In this document: one piece after another, positions 1 through 8,166 of the stretch | Numbering within the stretch: the stretch's first letter is position 1 | How the letters are laid out: each line of letters opens with the position of its first letter | From: a bacterium | GTDB taxonomy: Bacteria > Vulcanimicrobiota > Xenobia > Xenobiales > JADMJV01 | Direction of reading: 5' to 3' | Length of the DNA: 39,336 nt | NCBI GenBank assembly: GCA_018266105.1 | Contig: JAFEBA010000055.1 | Span: 1-39,336 of the forward strand | Position numbers and translations under genes: made by a program | The notes under the pieces: generated by a model | Databases searched by the model: none | Seen by the model: the letters and a program-made list of their open reading frames with translations, nothing else | What the model was told of the DNA's origin: nothing

Positions 1-1692
1 GAGCAGATTATTGAAGTCATGAGCAACCCCACCGGCCAGTCGGCCTACCGCCTCCATCTTTTGGGCCTGCCAAAATTGCTGCTCGAGGGAGCGCCTTTCG
101 GTGCCGTCGCACAAGTAGCCGTGCCAGATGGTGCTTCCGTCCGGAAGTCGGGTCGGCACGGATTGACCGTCGGCCCAGCAAAGTCCACGTTCAGGGTGCT
201 GAAAGGGGATTTGCGAGCTCCAGGGTTGGAGGGTCTCCCGGGAGTGCTGAATCGAGCTGATCAGAGCTGGCAAGTGGTCGGGCGTTACGACTTGGAAAAT
301 AGGACTGGCGTCCAGCCGGAGTAGCTCAGGCTTGATCCCAAAAATGCTCTCCAGAACCGGGCTGGCATAGGGAAGAAAGCTGCTGCCGTCGGGCCGCATG
401 CAGAAAGAGTAGATGGCGCCGGGGACCGAGTCGACGATGAACTGAAAACGATCGGTTTCGGCTTTCAGAGCGGCGGTCGTTTGTTTATGGGCGGTGATGT
501 CGATTAAAATTCCGTGCCAGTACAGGCCACCTTCCCCGTCCGGGACGGGGCAGGAGCGCCCCTCGATCCAGATTTCGCCTCGCTCGGGATGCTGAACCCG
601 ATACTCGCAGTTCCATTGCTGAAGGCTGGCCGCGGCCTGCGAGATGGAGGCGTGGAGTTTGGGCAAGTCTTCAGGATGAATCCGCCGGAAGGCGTTATTG
701 GCATCCTCCTCCAGCAGCGCTCTCGGCACTCCATAAAGGTCTTCCAGGGCCGGGGTGATGTAGGCGAAGCGGTGCTCCCCGTTGGCTTTGGTATGGTAAG
801 TGTGTAATGCTCCGGGTGCCACCGCGGCCATGCGCTCCAGGCGTTCACGCTCTGCGATCAGTTCCAGTTCAAAGCGCTTTTTCTCGGTGATGTCGCGGGA
901 AATGCCGACCAATCCCACTACCTTACCCTCCGTGTCGCGGTAGGGAGCGTTGCTGGATTGGTAGGTGCGGCGCACACCGTTGGCGGTTAAGACTTCTTCC
1001 CAGACGATGGTCCGCTCCTGGTCCATGACGGCCCGGTCGAGACGGCGCACCACTTCGGCGCCTTCTGGGTCAAACACCGCCCGGTCATCCTTTCCCAGCA
1101 CCTGGTCGGGCAACTTGCCCGTCAGGCGCCCGGCGGCCGGATTGAAGTGCAGGTACCTGCCTTCCAGGTCTTTGATGAACACCGCATCTTCCGAGAACTC
1201 GGCTACGGCCCGAAAGAGCTCGGCGGTTTGGCGTAGCCGGGATCGGGCCTCGCGTTCGGCCGTCAGGTCGTGAATGGTGAGGACAAACAGGGTCTGGTCG
1301 CCCTCGCCCTCGGCCTCAAGGACCGCCCCATCATAGCAGAAGATCCAGCGTTGGCCGGTGTCGAGACGTTGGACCGTGAGTTCCTCGGACTGGACTGTCT
1401 CGCCTCGCAGCAACCTGGCCAGGGGCCAATTTTCCACAGGCAATTCGGCCCCGCTCCTGGAGAGCCTGAAGTTATGGCGAAAATCCCAAAGCGGGCGCTG
1501 AACCTCCAGTTCGGACTCGAAACCGTGAACCCGCAGCGCGGCCGGGTTCCAATAAATGATCTCGCCCTCGCGATCGGCCACCACCACCCCGGCCGCCAGG
1601 CAGTCAAAGAGCCTCAGGGTACGATTGAAGAAGGCCTGAGAGCTCCCTAGCGCTGCACAGAATTTAGGGTTTCGCACCGAGCTGTTTTTCAT
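1..1692 (-). CDS. Multi-PAS sensor histidine kinase (partial, 3' end outside window)
   Basis: The gene enters from the left edge and reads 564 codons without a stop, from ATG at 1692 down to base 1. Four PAS-like units can be followed at roughly residues 25-145, 155-265, 285-400 and 410-530, with PAC-style endings such as GISRDITEKKR and GILIDITAHKQ. The visible part closes with the phosphoacceptor H-box GGVAHDFNNLL, His at about residue 558, so the ATPase domain lies outside the window. No membrane segment is evident, which suggests a cytoplasmic sensor that autophosphorylates on His. It is divergent from the hybrid kinase at 1832, and the two may respond to related cues. The start is moderately sure: this ATG has no strong ribosome binding site. 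The kinase identity is firm; the signal sensed is unknown. Confidence 0.88.
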   Translation of the reverse strand, partial: MKNSSVRNPKFCAALGSSQAFFNRTLRLFDCLAAGVVVADREGEIIYWNPAALRVHGFESELEVQRPLWDFRHNFRLSRSGAELPVENWPLARLLRGETVQSEELTVQRLDTGQRWIFCYDGAVLEAEGEGDQTLFVLTIHDLTAEREARSRLRQTAELFRAVAEFSEDAVFIKDLEGRYLHFNPAAGRLTGKLPDQVLGKDDRAVFDPEGAEVVRRLDRAVMDQERTIVWEEVLTANGVRRTYQSSNAPYRDTEGKVVGLVGISRDITEKKRFELELIAERERLERMAAVAPGALHTYHTKANGEHRFAYITPALEDLYGVPRALLEEDANNAFRRIHPEDLPKLHASISQAAASLQQWNCEYRVQHPERGEIWIEGRSCPVPDGEGGLYWHGILIDITAHKQTTAALKAETDRFQFIVDSVPGAIYSFCMRPDGSSFLPYASPVLESIFGIKPELLRLDASPIFQVVTPDHLPALISSIQHSRETLQPWSSQIPFQHPERGLCWADGQSVPTRLPDGSTIWHGYLCDGTERRSLEQQFWQAQKMEAVGRLAGGVAHDFNNLL

Positions 1693-1831
1693 GGTTGTAG
1701 TAAGCTATCGGACGGTACAGGGTTCAGGTCTAGGGCTGCATGTGTTAAGTTTTTCAGTCGGGCCTCCTGATTTATGTCATAGTGGCCGGGCGATGGCTGG
1801 TCTTAATGTGTTTGCTATGGGAGGGAGATTC
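1693..1831. promoter_or_regulatory. Divergent intergenic region between two histidine kinases
   Basis: About 140 bp separate the two divergent kinase starts and must hold both promoters. I see no convincing -35/-10 pair. A GGGAGGGAG element at 1819-1827 sits at good spacing before the TTG at 1832 and decides that start for the rightward gene. Confidence 0.4.
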
Positions 1832-4336
1832 TTGAATCGGACAGACAGTTTGCCGTTCAATTTGGCCCTCGCCTACCTGACGACCTCCGCCCTATGGATC
1901 CTGGGCAGCGACGGCCTGGTCGGTATGCTCCGGCTGGGATCAGTGGCCAACCATGTGGCTCAGACTTCCAAGGGCTGGTTTTTCGTAGCCGTCACCAGTG
2001 TTCTACTTTACCGCATCTTGCGCTGGTGGCAATCCGAGCGGCAGCGAGCCGAGCTGGCTCAGGCCGAGAGCGAAGCCCGCCTGCGCCAGATGGCCGACAG
2101 CGTCGATGAAGTCTTCTGGTTGACCGACCCGGCCAAGCAGGCCATCTGGTTTGTCAGCTCCGCCTATGAGCGAGTCTGGGGACGGAGCTGTCAATCTCTC
2201 TATGAGCACCCCCGTAGCTGGATGGATTCAATATTGGAAGAGGATCGCGCCCAGGTGCTGGAGGCCCTGCCTCAGCAGCTGCAGGGAACCTACGATGTGA
2301 CTTACCGGATTCGCAACGGGCAGGGGGAGGAGCGCTGGATTCACGATCGGGCCTTTCCTATCCAGGATGAACAAGGCAAGGTGGTTCGCGTGGCCGGGGT
2401 GGCCGCCGACATCACCCGCGAACGCTCCATTGCCCAGGCCCTGAGAGCCAGCGAAGAGAGCTACCGCTGCCTGGTGGAGCTCTCTCCTGAAGGGGTGGCC
2501 TTCCAACTGGATGGGACGCTGAGCTTCGTGAATCCGGCCATGGCAAAACTATTTGGCGCGCGTACAAAGGAAGAGCTGGTCGGCCGGCAGATGCTGGAGC
2601 TGGTCCACTCCGAGGACAGAACCCAGGCTCGCCAGGCCATGGGACAGGTTATGAGCGGGGAAGTGGTGTCTACCCCGCGGCCCCGAAAGTTTTTGCGGCT
2701 GGACGGCAGTGATTTTCAGGGCGAGATTCTGGCCGCCCCATTCGCTCGGGATGGTCAGCGGGGGTCCTTGGTTCTGATTCGCGACGTGGGTGAGAGAAAC
2801 CGGATCGCGTCCTCGTTGGAACAGCATCGCAGTTTGCTGCAGGCCATCATCCAGCGATCATCGGACTGCATTGTAGCGGTGGACCAGGCACAGCGGGTGC
2901 TCTGGTTCAATCCGGCCGCCGAGAAGTGTCTGGGGTGTTTGAGCGACCAGGCCCAGGGCAAGGCCTGGTCCGATTTTTTCGAGGCGGCCGGCCCGGTCGG
3001 GATCCGGACCGGAGGCGAGCGCTTTCCCGTTGAAGTTTCTGAGCAAACCGTCGAGCTGGCGGATGGTCCGGTTCAAACCGTGGTCTTTAAAGATCTTAGC
3101 GAGCGTCTGCGGGGAGAGCAAAAGCGCAAGGAGCTTGAGCAGCAATTGCGCCAGTCGCAGAAGATGGAGGCCTTAGGCCTGCTGGCTGGAGGCGTGGCTC
3201 ATGACTTTAACAACCTGCTGACCGTGGTTCTGGGGGCAGCTTCCATTATCGAGCCAGCCAGTGCGGACGACACTGCCAACCTGGAAGAGATTCGGCATGC
3301 CGCCCAGAGGGCGGCCGACCTGACGCGCCAGTTGCTGACTTTCAGCCGCAAGCAGGTGGTTCAGTTGCAGGAGCTGGATCTCAGTCAGGTCTTTGAAGGA
3401 ATCACCGGCATGCTGAAGCGGGTGCTGGGGGCCCAGGTCACTCTCAAGACCGATTTCGCCCCCAGGCTGTCCAGCGTCCGTGCTGACGCCGGCATGCTGG
3501 AACAGGTTCTGCTGAATCTGGTGGTCAATTCTCGCGACGCCATGGGCAACGTGGGCGAGATTCATATTCGAACCTCGGAGGTCGTGCGCAACGAACGGGT
3601 GGAAGGTGAGGTGCTGAGCGTCCTACCCGGTCGTTATGTTTGTCTGGAGGTGGAGGACAACGGCTCGGGCATTGATCCCAAGGATCTCCCGCACATTTTC
3701 GACCCGTTCTTCACCACCAAAGAGGTGGGCAAAGGGACCGGGCTGGGTCTGGCCACTATCTACGGCATCATGGAGCAGCACGAGGGCGGGCTGCAGGTCC
3801 TCAGTCAACTGGGCCGGGGCACCCGCATCCGAGCCTTGTTTCCAGCTCTTACTTCGGCCAAGGCAGGCCGCCCCAGAACGGCAGACCTCTATCTGGCCCG
3901 CGGGAGCGGGAAGGTTTTGGTGGCTGAGGACGACCTTGCCCTGCAAAACCTGATTCGGCGGGTTCTGGCGCGTTGTGGCTATGAGGTTGTGACCGCCAAC
4001 AACGGGCTGGAAGCCCTTGAAATTTGGGAATCCCAGAGCCAGTCCATCGACTATCTGGTCACCGACCTGGTCATGCCGGGTGGAGTGACGGGACTGGACC
4101 TGGGACGCCGTTTGCGAGCTGCCAAATCCGGCCTCAAGGTGATCTACAGCAGCGGCTACAGCCCCGATCTTTTAGACGCGCGCAGCGGTCTCTCCAACGG
4201 GGACCACTTTCTGGCCAAACCCTTCACGCCTGCTCAGCTGGCTCAAGCACTGCACGATATCCAAAACGAGTCCGCCGGGTCGGGTCGCTCCGGCGAGGAC
4301 GTGCTCGAATTGCGTTCTCCGAGTAACTATTCCTGA
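1832..4336 (+). CDS. Membrane-bound hybrid sensor histidine kinase with PAS domains and receiver
   Basis: An 834-residue protein if it starts at TTG 1832, preceded by GGGAGGGAG. The reading frame stays open to 1691, but the extension looks non-coding. Two N-terminal membrane segments (about 8-30 and 46-64, the second with KGWFFVAVTSVLLY) precede three PAS-like units. The HisKA H-box LLAGGVAHDFNNLL has its His near residue 457. The ATPase domain shows the N box VVNSRDAMG, then DNGSGID, FDPFFTTK and the G box GKGTGLGLATIYG. A C-terminal receiver domain starts KVLVAEDD and has its phosphoacceptor Asp near residue 745 (VTDLVMPG) and the conserved Lys in LAKPF. It probably relays phosphate internally and then to a partner not seen here. 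Its 3' end overlaps the convergent gene by 10 bp. Confidence 0.93.
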   Translation: MNRTDSLPFNLALAYLTTSALWILGSDGLVGMLRLGSVANHVAQTSKGWFFVAVTSVLLYRILRWWQSERQRAELAQAESEARLRQMADSVDEVFWLTDPAKQAIWFVSSAYERVWGRSCQSLYEHPRSWMDSILEEDRAQVLEALPQQLQGTYDVTYRIRNGQGEERWIHDRAFPIQDEQGKVVRVAGVAADITRERSIAQALRASEESYRCLVELSPEGVAFQLDGTLSFVNPAMAKLFGARTKEELVGRQMLELVHSEDRTQARQAMGQVMSGEVVSTPRPRKFLRLDGSDFQGEILAAPFARDGQRGSLVLIRDVGERNRIASSLEQHRSLLQAIIQRSSDCIVAVDQAQRVLWFNPAAEKCLGCLSDQAQGKAWSDFFEAAGPVGIRTGGERFPVEVSEQTVELADGPVQTVVFKDLSERLRGEQKRKELEQQLRQSQKMEALGLLAGGVAHDFNNLLTVVLGAASIIEPASADDTANLEEIRHAAQRAADLTRQLLTFSRKQVVQLQELDLSQVFEGITGMLKRVLGAQVTLKTDFAPRLSSVRADAGMLEQVLLNLVVNSRDAMGNVGEIHIRTSEVVRNERVEGEVLSVLPGRYVCLEVEDNGSGIDPKDLPHIFDPFFTTKEVGKGTGLGLATIYGIMEQHEGGLQVLSQLGRGTRIRALFPALTSAKAGRPRTADLYLARGSGKVLVAEDDLALQNLIRRVLARCGYEVVTANNGLEALEIWESQSQSIDYLVTDLVMPGGVTGLDLGRRLRAAKSGLKVIYSSGYSPDLLDARSGLSNGDHFLAKPFTPAQLAQALHDIQNESAGSGRSGEDVLELRSPSNYS

Positions 4337-5307
4337 AGGTTTGCGAAAGGCAGACGTCCGTAGTAGGCGGTGAACTGGGAGAGCAACTCCTGCTCCAGCA
4401 AAGTAGGGTCCCCGCACTTCCAGGCCAGACGCAGACTGGCAGCCTGGCGCAGTTGCCAGAGGTAACGGCCGCCGTAGTGCTTGGCCGGCTTGCCCTGTCC
4501 AAACTCTAGCATTTGCTTCACCCGCGAGCGTAGGGTGGCTTTGCTGCCGGAGGCGCCGGCCTTGCCCACGTAAAGGATGCTGGCCTCGCTGATCCATTGA
4601 GCGCGTAACAGGGAAACGGGGACATTGGGATCGCCCTTGGAGTGGCCCCCGCTGCCACGGGTCAGGAAATCCGGTTCGCCTCCACCCCATTCCACGACAT
4701 AAACCCCAGCTTGCAAAGGGATCTCCGAGACGTCTTCGGAGAGTCGTTGGAAGGTCTGAAATCCTTGATAACCCAGGTCTTGAAGGCTGATTTGGCATGT
4801 CTGATTGTGGCGGCGCAGTTGCAGACTCGCGGGGTAGCCGCCGAATTCAACCTGCGGAAGTTGGGTTAGCAGTGCGATCAAAGCGTTGGAAGATCGCTCG
4901 CCGGCCAGTTCATTCAGGGCTTCACGGGTCAGAGATTGGCCGGCATAAAGCCTTTCCAGGAGTTGGCGGAGCAGTGGCTCGGGAAACTGTGCCCCTTGTT
5001 TGGCCAGCCAGGGCCATAGGTGCTCTGCGCTGAGACTGAGTTGCTCGAGCTGGATTTGTAAACGGGATGCACCTTCGGATGCTTCGCTGGAGAGCGGAGC
5101 AGTGTGCACCAGGAGAGCGTGAGCACAGTCGTAGTAGCGTCGAGCTCCTTCGAGTTCCAGCAGGTCGGTGAGTTTGGGAGATCCGCTGAGTTGGGCGCGT
5201 ACGGCGTATTTCTCACTCTGGCGAGTGGCCAGAAAATCAACGCCGCCTAAAGTCTGAGCTTCGATACAGTACCCCAGTCTGGTCAGTTCATCCTGTGCCC
5301 AATGCAT
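4327..5307 (-). CDS. Probable nuclease: degenerate Mrr-like N-terminus fused to a GIY-YIG domain
   Basis: A 326-residue protein from ATG 5307; the frame stays open to 5409, but the extra 34 codons look unlike protein. Residues 1-85 resemble an Mrr/PD-(D/E)XK fold: GGVDFLA, then KYAVRAQ where active members have QxK, then LLVHTAPLSSEA. The catalytic Lys therefore looks replaced. The C-terminal ~125 residues match GIY-YIG nucleases: AGVYVVEW (near 200), ILYVGKAG (near 245), LRSRVKQ with the catalytic Arg, LLEQELL with the catalytic Glu and a final LPFAN Asn. That domain looks intact and could cut DNA, with the N-terminus serving recognition. The middle (~90-195) is unassigned. It could be a restriction/defence or repair nuclease; no methyltransferase partner is adjacent. 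The 3' end overlaps the hybrid kinase convergently. Confidence 0.7.
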   Translation of the reverse strand: MHWAQDELTRLGYCIEAQTLGGVDFLATRQSEKYAVRAQLSGSPKLTDLLELEGARRYYDCAHALLVHTAPLSSEASEGASRLQIQLEQLSLSAEHLWPWLAKQGAQFPEPLLRQLLERLYAGQSLTREALNELAGERSSNALIALLTQLPQVEFGGYPASLQLRRHNQTCQISLQDLGYQGFQTFQRLSEDVSEIPLQAGVYVVEWGGGEPDFLTRGSGGHSKGDPNVPVSLLRAQWISEASILYVGKAGASGSKATLRSRVKQMLEFGQGKPAKHYGGRYLWQLRQAASLRLAWKCGDPTLLEQELLSQFTAYYGRLPFANLQE

Positions 5308-5432
5308 TCCGGACTTTTGCCCCGAGCGAGAAATAGCAAACCCCCGTGGCGCAGGCGGGCTCTTTACCCCCTTTGATATAGGGTTTGCTTCATGTGGAGC
5401 GAACGCCAAGCTCTGATTTGAGAGTTCCTGCT

Positions 5433-6071
5433 ATGTTTTTCCTCTGGCCAGTATCGCTGTTGCTTACCGGCTGGTTCGCCTTTGAAGTTTGCCATCGACT
5501 GGCCACTCCGGTCGCAGGGGGAGCCCGCCTGGCCACTTTCGAGGGAAAGGCCATTGAACGGCAGGACGTTGATGCCTACTATCCAGCCTTTCGAGCCAGA
5601 ATCGCAGGCGAGTTAGTGCTGGCCCAGCTTGCCGCTCGGGCCTGCGGGTATTCCAGAATGGGGCACCCCAGCAGCCAGGTTTACATACGCAAGTTGCTCG
5701 CAGCCGAATGGCCTGAGCAGCGTTTGCGCTCATTCTATAACCTGTTTCGGGAGGAGCTGACGCGTTACGAACTGGCTGGCGACAAGGGTTGCCGGGACTA
5801 TGGCCTGGTGGAGTTGGAAGAGCAGTTTGGCCGGCAGGTGGCCGAGCGCATTTGCGCTTTGCGTCTTCATCAAGAGATCGAGGTGGCACCGCGCACCCGT
5901 CTGCGGCTGGTGGGTAAACGTTGCCAGTTTGAAGAACTGAAGCCTGAGTTAGTGGAGCGAATTTTTGCCGCCCGCAGAATCCCGGTTGCTTACCAACTGC
6001 TGTCAGGCGCGCATTTTATGGTCCTGGGACCCCTGGGCAATGACCTTCAGGTGTTGGACTTCAGTCTATGA
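5433..6071 (+). CDS. Membrane-anchored SurA/PpiC-like paralogue lacking the parvulin core
   Basis: A 212-residue protein from ATG 5433 (GTG 5394 is an alternative start). An N-terminal hydrophobic stretch, MFFLWPVSLLLTGWFAF, is a signal anchor. The rest parallels the gene at 6520: both have the E-W/D-W-P-x-x-R-LR helix followed by FREEL/FQREL, then LEEQFG, then a basic strand, FEELKPEL/YEQLKPEL and a C-terminal helix. Between the FREELTRYEL helix and LEEQFG this copy is about 40 residues shorter, which removes the segment with SGADFEVLLAHYS that starts a parvulin fold. It is unlikely to be an active prolyl isomerase and may be a chaperone-type or regulatory relative. Its stop overlaps the next ATG (ATGA), so it is the first gene of a three-gene operon. 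Confidence 0.7.
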   Translation: MFFLWPVSLLLTGWFAFEVCHRLATPVAGGARLATFEGKAIERQDVDAYYPAFRARIAGELVLAQLAARACGYSRMGHPSSQVYIRKLLAAEWPEQRLRSFYNLFREELTRYELAGDKGCRDYGLVELEEQFGRQVAERICALRLHQEIEVAPRTRLRLVGKRCQFEELKPELVERIFAARRIPVAYQLLSGAHFMVLGPLGNDLQVLDFSL

Positions 6072-6523
6072 AGAGGGTCTGCCTGGTCCTGGCCCTGACC
6101 GGTTCGCTCTGGGCACAACCCGATGGTCGCAAGCCGATAGAAGATTTTTACGCTGGACTTTCCATGGCCTCGGAACTCAAGTTTGCCGAAGGTATGGCTT
6201 CCCACCGAACATCGGACTACCAAGGGATCGATGCCTTGGGTCGGCGTAGTGACCGTTGGTCCGAATTGTATCGTTACCGTGACCTTTTTCATCGCTCCCT
6301 TTCTGTCAGACTGACCAATAGGATCCTGAGGTTTTCTCAAAAGGGACCCACCTGTCGCTGTCTTGTGGAGCAGCGCTGGGAGATCACCAGAGCAGGGGAC
6401 AAACCTCCACAGACGGTCCTGGTCCAGGAGCTCAAGACCGTTGAAGACGTCTGGGTGTGGCAAAATGAATGGAAGCTGCGGCGTTCGGTCAGTCAGAACG
6501 CTGGATTACCCAGACACCGTTGA
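6068..6523 (+). CDS. Small secreted protein, unknown function (possible NTF2-like fold)
   Basis: A 151-residue protein starting at the ATGA overlap with the upstream gene. It has a short signal peptide (MKRVCLVLALTGSLWAQ, probable cleavage after WAQ). The mature part begins IEDFYAGLSMASELKFAEGM and continues with alternating strands such as CRCLVEQRWEI and TVLVQELKTVEDVW. That pattern recalls SnoaL/NTF2-like domains, but no residue is diagnostic. It sits between two SurA/PpiC-like paralogues with start/stop overlaps on both sides, so it is probably co-translated with them and acts outside the cytoplasm. I do not recognise the family. Confidence 0.6.
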   Translation: MKRVCLVLALTGSLWAQPDGRKPIEDFYAGLSMASELKFAEGMASHRTSDYQGIDALGRRSDRWSELYRYRDLFHRSLSVRLTNRILRFSQKGPTCRCLVEQRWEITRAGDKPPQTVLVQELKTVEDVWVWQNEWKLRRSVSQNAGLPRHR

Positions 6524-7359
6524 GGCTTCGCTGGCTGGCCTGGTTCTTCTCACTGGTTCTTGCCCTTGCGGCCGGGAGCATGCTGGGCGTGCCTGGGATT
6601 CCGGCCGATGACGAGGCCTCCGAGCCCCTGGTTACCATCGATTTGAAGGTGTTTCGAGACAGCCTGGGGCGCTGCGCCGCTGTTGGATATCAGCCAGCGA
6701 TTCTGGGAGAAATTGTGACCAACCGTCTGCTGATGAAGTTGACCAGTGATAAGGGCGTCACCTTTGATTCGAAGGAACTGAAATGGCCAAAGTATCTACG
6801 CAAGGATGAAGACTATAACGCCTTCGGTCCGCATCTGTGGCCGGTCCATGCTCTGAACAAGCTGTTGGAGAGAGATTGGCCACCGACTCGTTTGCGCGCA
6901 TTTCACCGCCTCTTTCAGCGGGAATTGAGTCAGTATGAAATCCGTGGATTGGAGATCCTGAGATCTGAGGATCTGGCCAGTTTTAAGTTCGAATTGTCTT
7001 CCGGGGCGGATTTTGAGGTTTTGCTGGCCCACTACTCGATGGACCTGGACGGACTTTTCCACGAGGTCCGGGGCGCTTACTCCAGTACCGAGTTGGAAGA
7101 ACAATTCGGGGCTGATGCGGCCGCCAGTATTTGTCAGTTGAAAGCCGGCGAGTATACACCGCTGCTGCACCGAGGGTCCAGTTCCTTCATTTTTCAACTG
7201 GTCAAGTCGCGTACGACCTACGAGCAACTGAAGCCTGAATTGCACCGCCGGCTTCTCGAGACTCGCAGACTGGCTCTGATCTATCAGTTGTTTCAGACTC
7301 CAGACCAGCCTCTGACCGTCGAATCACGGGTGGAATATGATTGGGAGCACTGGCGATGA
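6520..7359 (+). CDS. SurA/PpiC-type secreted peptidyl-prolyl isomerase
   Basis: A 279-residue protein if it starts at TTG 6520, which overlaps the upstream stop (TTGA); an in-frame ATG at 6469 would add 17 residues. The TTG start puts a basic-hydrophobic signal (LRLRWLAWFFSLVLALAAG) at the N-terminus. A helical region follows (about 30-145), then a parvulin-like core: FKFELSSGADFEVLLAHYS, LEEQFGADAAASICQL, KAGEYTPLLHRGSS and SFIFQLVKSRTTYEQLKPEL. This matches the SurA/PrsA architecture, in which such proteins aid folding of exported proteins. It is the last gene of the operon and a paralogue of the first gene at 5433. The identity rests on pattern, so it is moderate to good. Confidence 0.75.
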   Translation: MRLRWLAWFFSLVLALAAGSMLGVPGIPADDEASEPLVTIDLKVFRDSLGRCAAVGYQPAILGEIVTNRLLMKLTSDKGVTFDSKELKWPKYLRKDEDYNAFGPHLWPVHALNKLLERDWPPTRLRAFHRLFQRELSQYEIRGLEILRSEDLASFKFELSSGADFEVLLAHYSMDLDGLFHEVRGAYSSTELEEQFGADAAASICQLKAGEYTPLLHRGSSSFIFQLVKSRTTYEQLKPELHRRLLETRRLALIYQLFQTPDQPLTVESRVEYDWEHWR

Positions 7360-7422
7360 GAGTGGGAAGCTGACCCGCGTCAGAGTCTTGTTGAAAAGTA
7401 GCCCCTAAAATGAATCTTGCGG

Positions 7423-8136
7423 ATGAAAAAGTTTGCGGTTTTAGTTGCAGTGCTGCTGGCTCTCTGGGCCTGGCCGTGCGCCGGGCAGGGTCCGTGGGTC
7501 AATCCATACACCGGCGGGATGTGGAACAATCCCGGTTCGTGCCTGCTGGATACGATGATTCGCAACCGCATGAACCAGCAGATGCTGGAGAAGTCCATCG
7601 GGCGTGGCACGCAAGCCGACCCGGCGGTCTCCCGCGTTCAGCGGGTGACCTATCGAGCGGCCGACAACCTGGGGAACGCCGAACAACTGGCCGCTTCGCT
7701 GACCGACAATCCCAAGGACCGCCAGGAGTTGACCGGCTTCTTCCGGGAAGCTTTGGGGAAGTATCGCTCGGCCGCGGCCCGGGCCGGACGAGCCGACGAC
7801 GTCGGGCACGCGCTGGCTTTTTGTCTGGCTTGCTGTTATAGCGTGGCCAACGGCTGTGACGTGCCCGACGACAGGCTCATGGGGCTGGCTCGCCAGATGG
7901 ACGTAGCGCTGGCGGACATGCCCGGCTTTCGCCAGGTCAGCGACGCGCAGCGCCAGACCGTGGCGGAAAACTTCGTGATGCTGGGCATGTTCGTGGCGGC
8001 GGGCTACGAGCAGAGCGCGAACAAGATCGAGGCCCGAGCGGCTTTCGTCGAGCTGGCCGGAAGCTGCTTTCACAGCCTGACGGGGCTGGAGGCGGGCAAG
8101 GTAACTTTGACGCCGAACGGTATGCGGGTGCGTTAA
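7423..8136 (+). CDS. Secreted DUF6683-like protein
   Basis: A 237-residue protein from ATG 7423 (MKKFAVLVAVLLALWAWPCAG is a clear signal peptide; an upstream TTG would add two residues). The mature protein opens with WVNPYTGGMWNNPG, followed by a mostly helical body: RVTYRAADNLGNAEQLAAS, FFREALGKYRSAAARAG, DVGHALAFCLACCYSV and an end helix FVMLGMFVAAGYEQS. The order of helices and the FREAL..Y motif recall DUF6683 proteins, which are secreted and functionally uncharacterised. It converges on the next gene with 25 bp between stops; both stops lie in an inverted repeat. Confidence 0.65.
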   Translation: MKKFAVLVAVLLALWAWPCAGQGPWVNPYTGGMWNNPGSCLLDTMIRNRMNQQMLEKSIGRGTQADPAVSRVQRVTYRAADNLGNAEQLAASLTDNPKDRQELTGFFREALGKYRSAAARAGRADDVGHALAFCLACCYSVANGCDVPDDRLMGLARQMDVALADMPGFRQVSDAQRQTVAENFVMLGMFVAAGYEQSANKIEARAAFVELAGSCFHSLTGLEAGKVTLTPNGMRVR

Positions 8137-8166
8137 CCGGCTCTACACGAGACCGCTGCGGTTAAC
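8132..8166. terminator. Inverted repeat spanning two convergent stop codons
   Basis: GTTAACCG at 8132-8139 pairs perfectly with CGGTTAAC at 8159-8166, with a 19-base loop. Each arm contains the TAA stop of one convergent gene (8134-8136 for the + gene, 8162-8164 for the - gene). There is no T-tract, so factor-independent termination is uncertain; it may work as a shared transcript-end hairpin. Confidence 0.4.

Noticed and set aside
1691..1831. N-terminal extension of the hybrid kinase
   Set aside because: No conserved content and overlap with the divergent start; TTG 1832 has a good ribosome site and a clear membrane segment.
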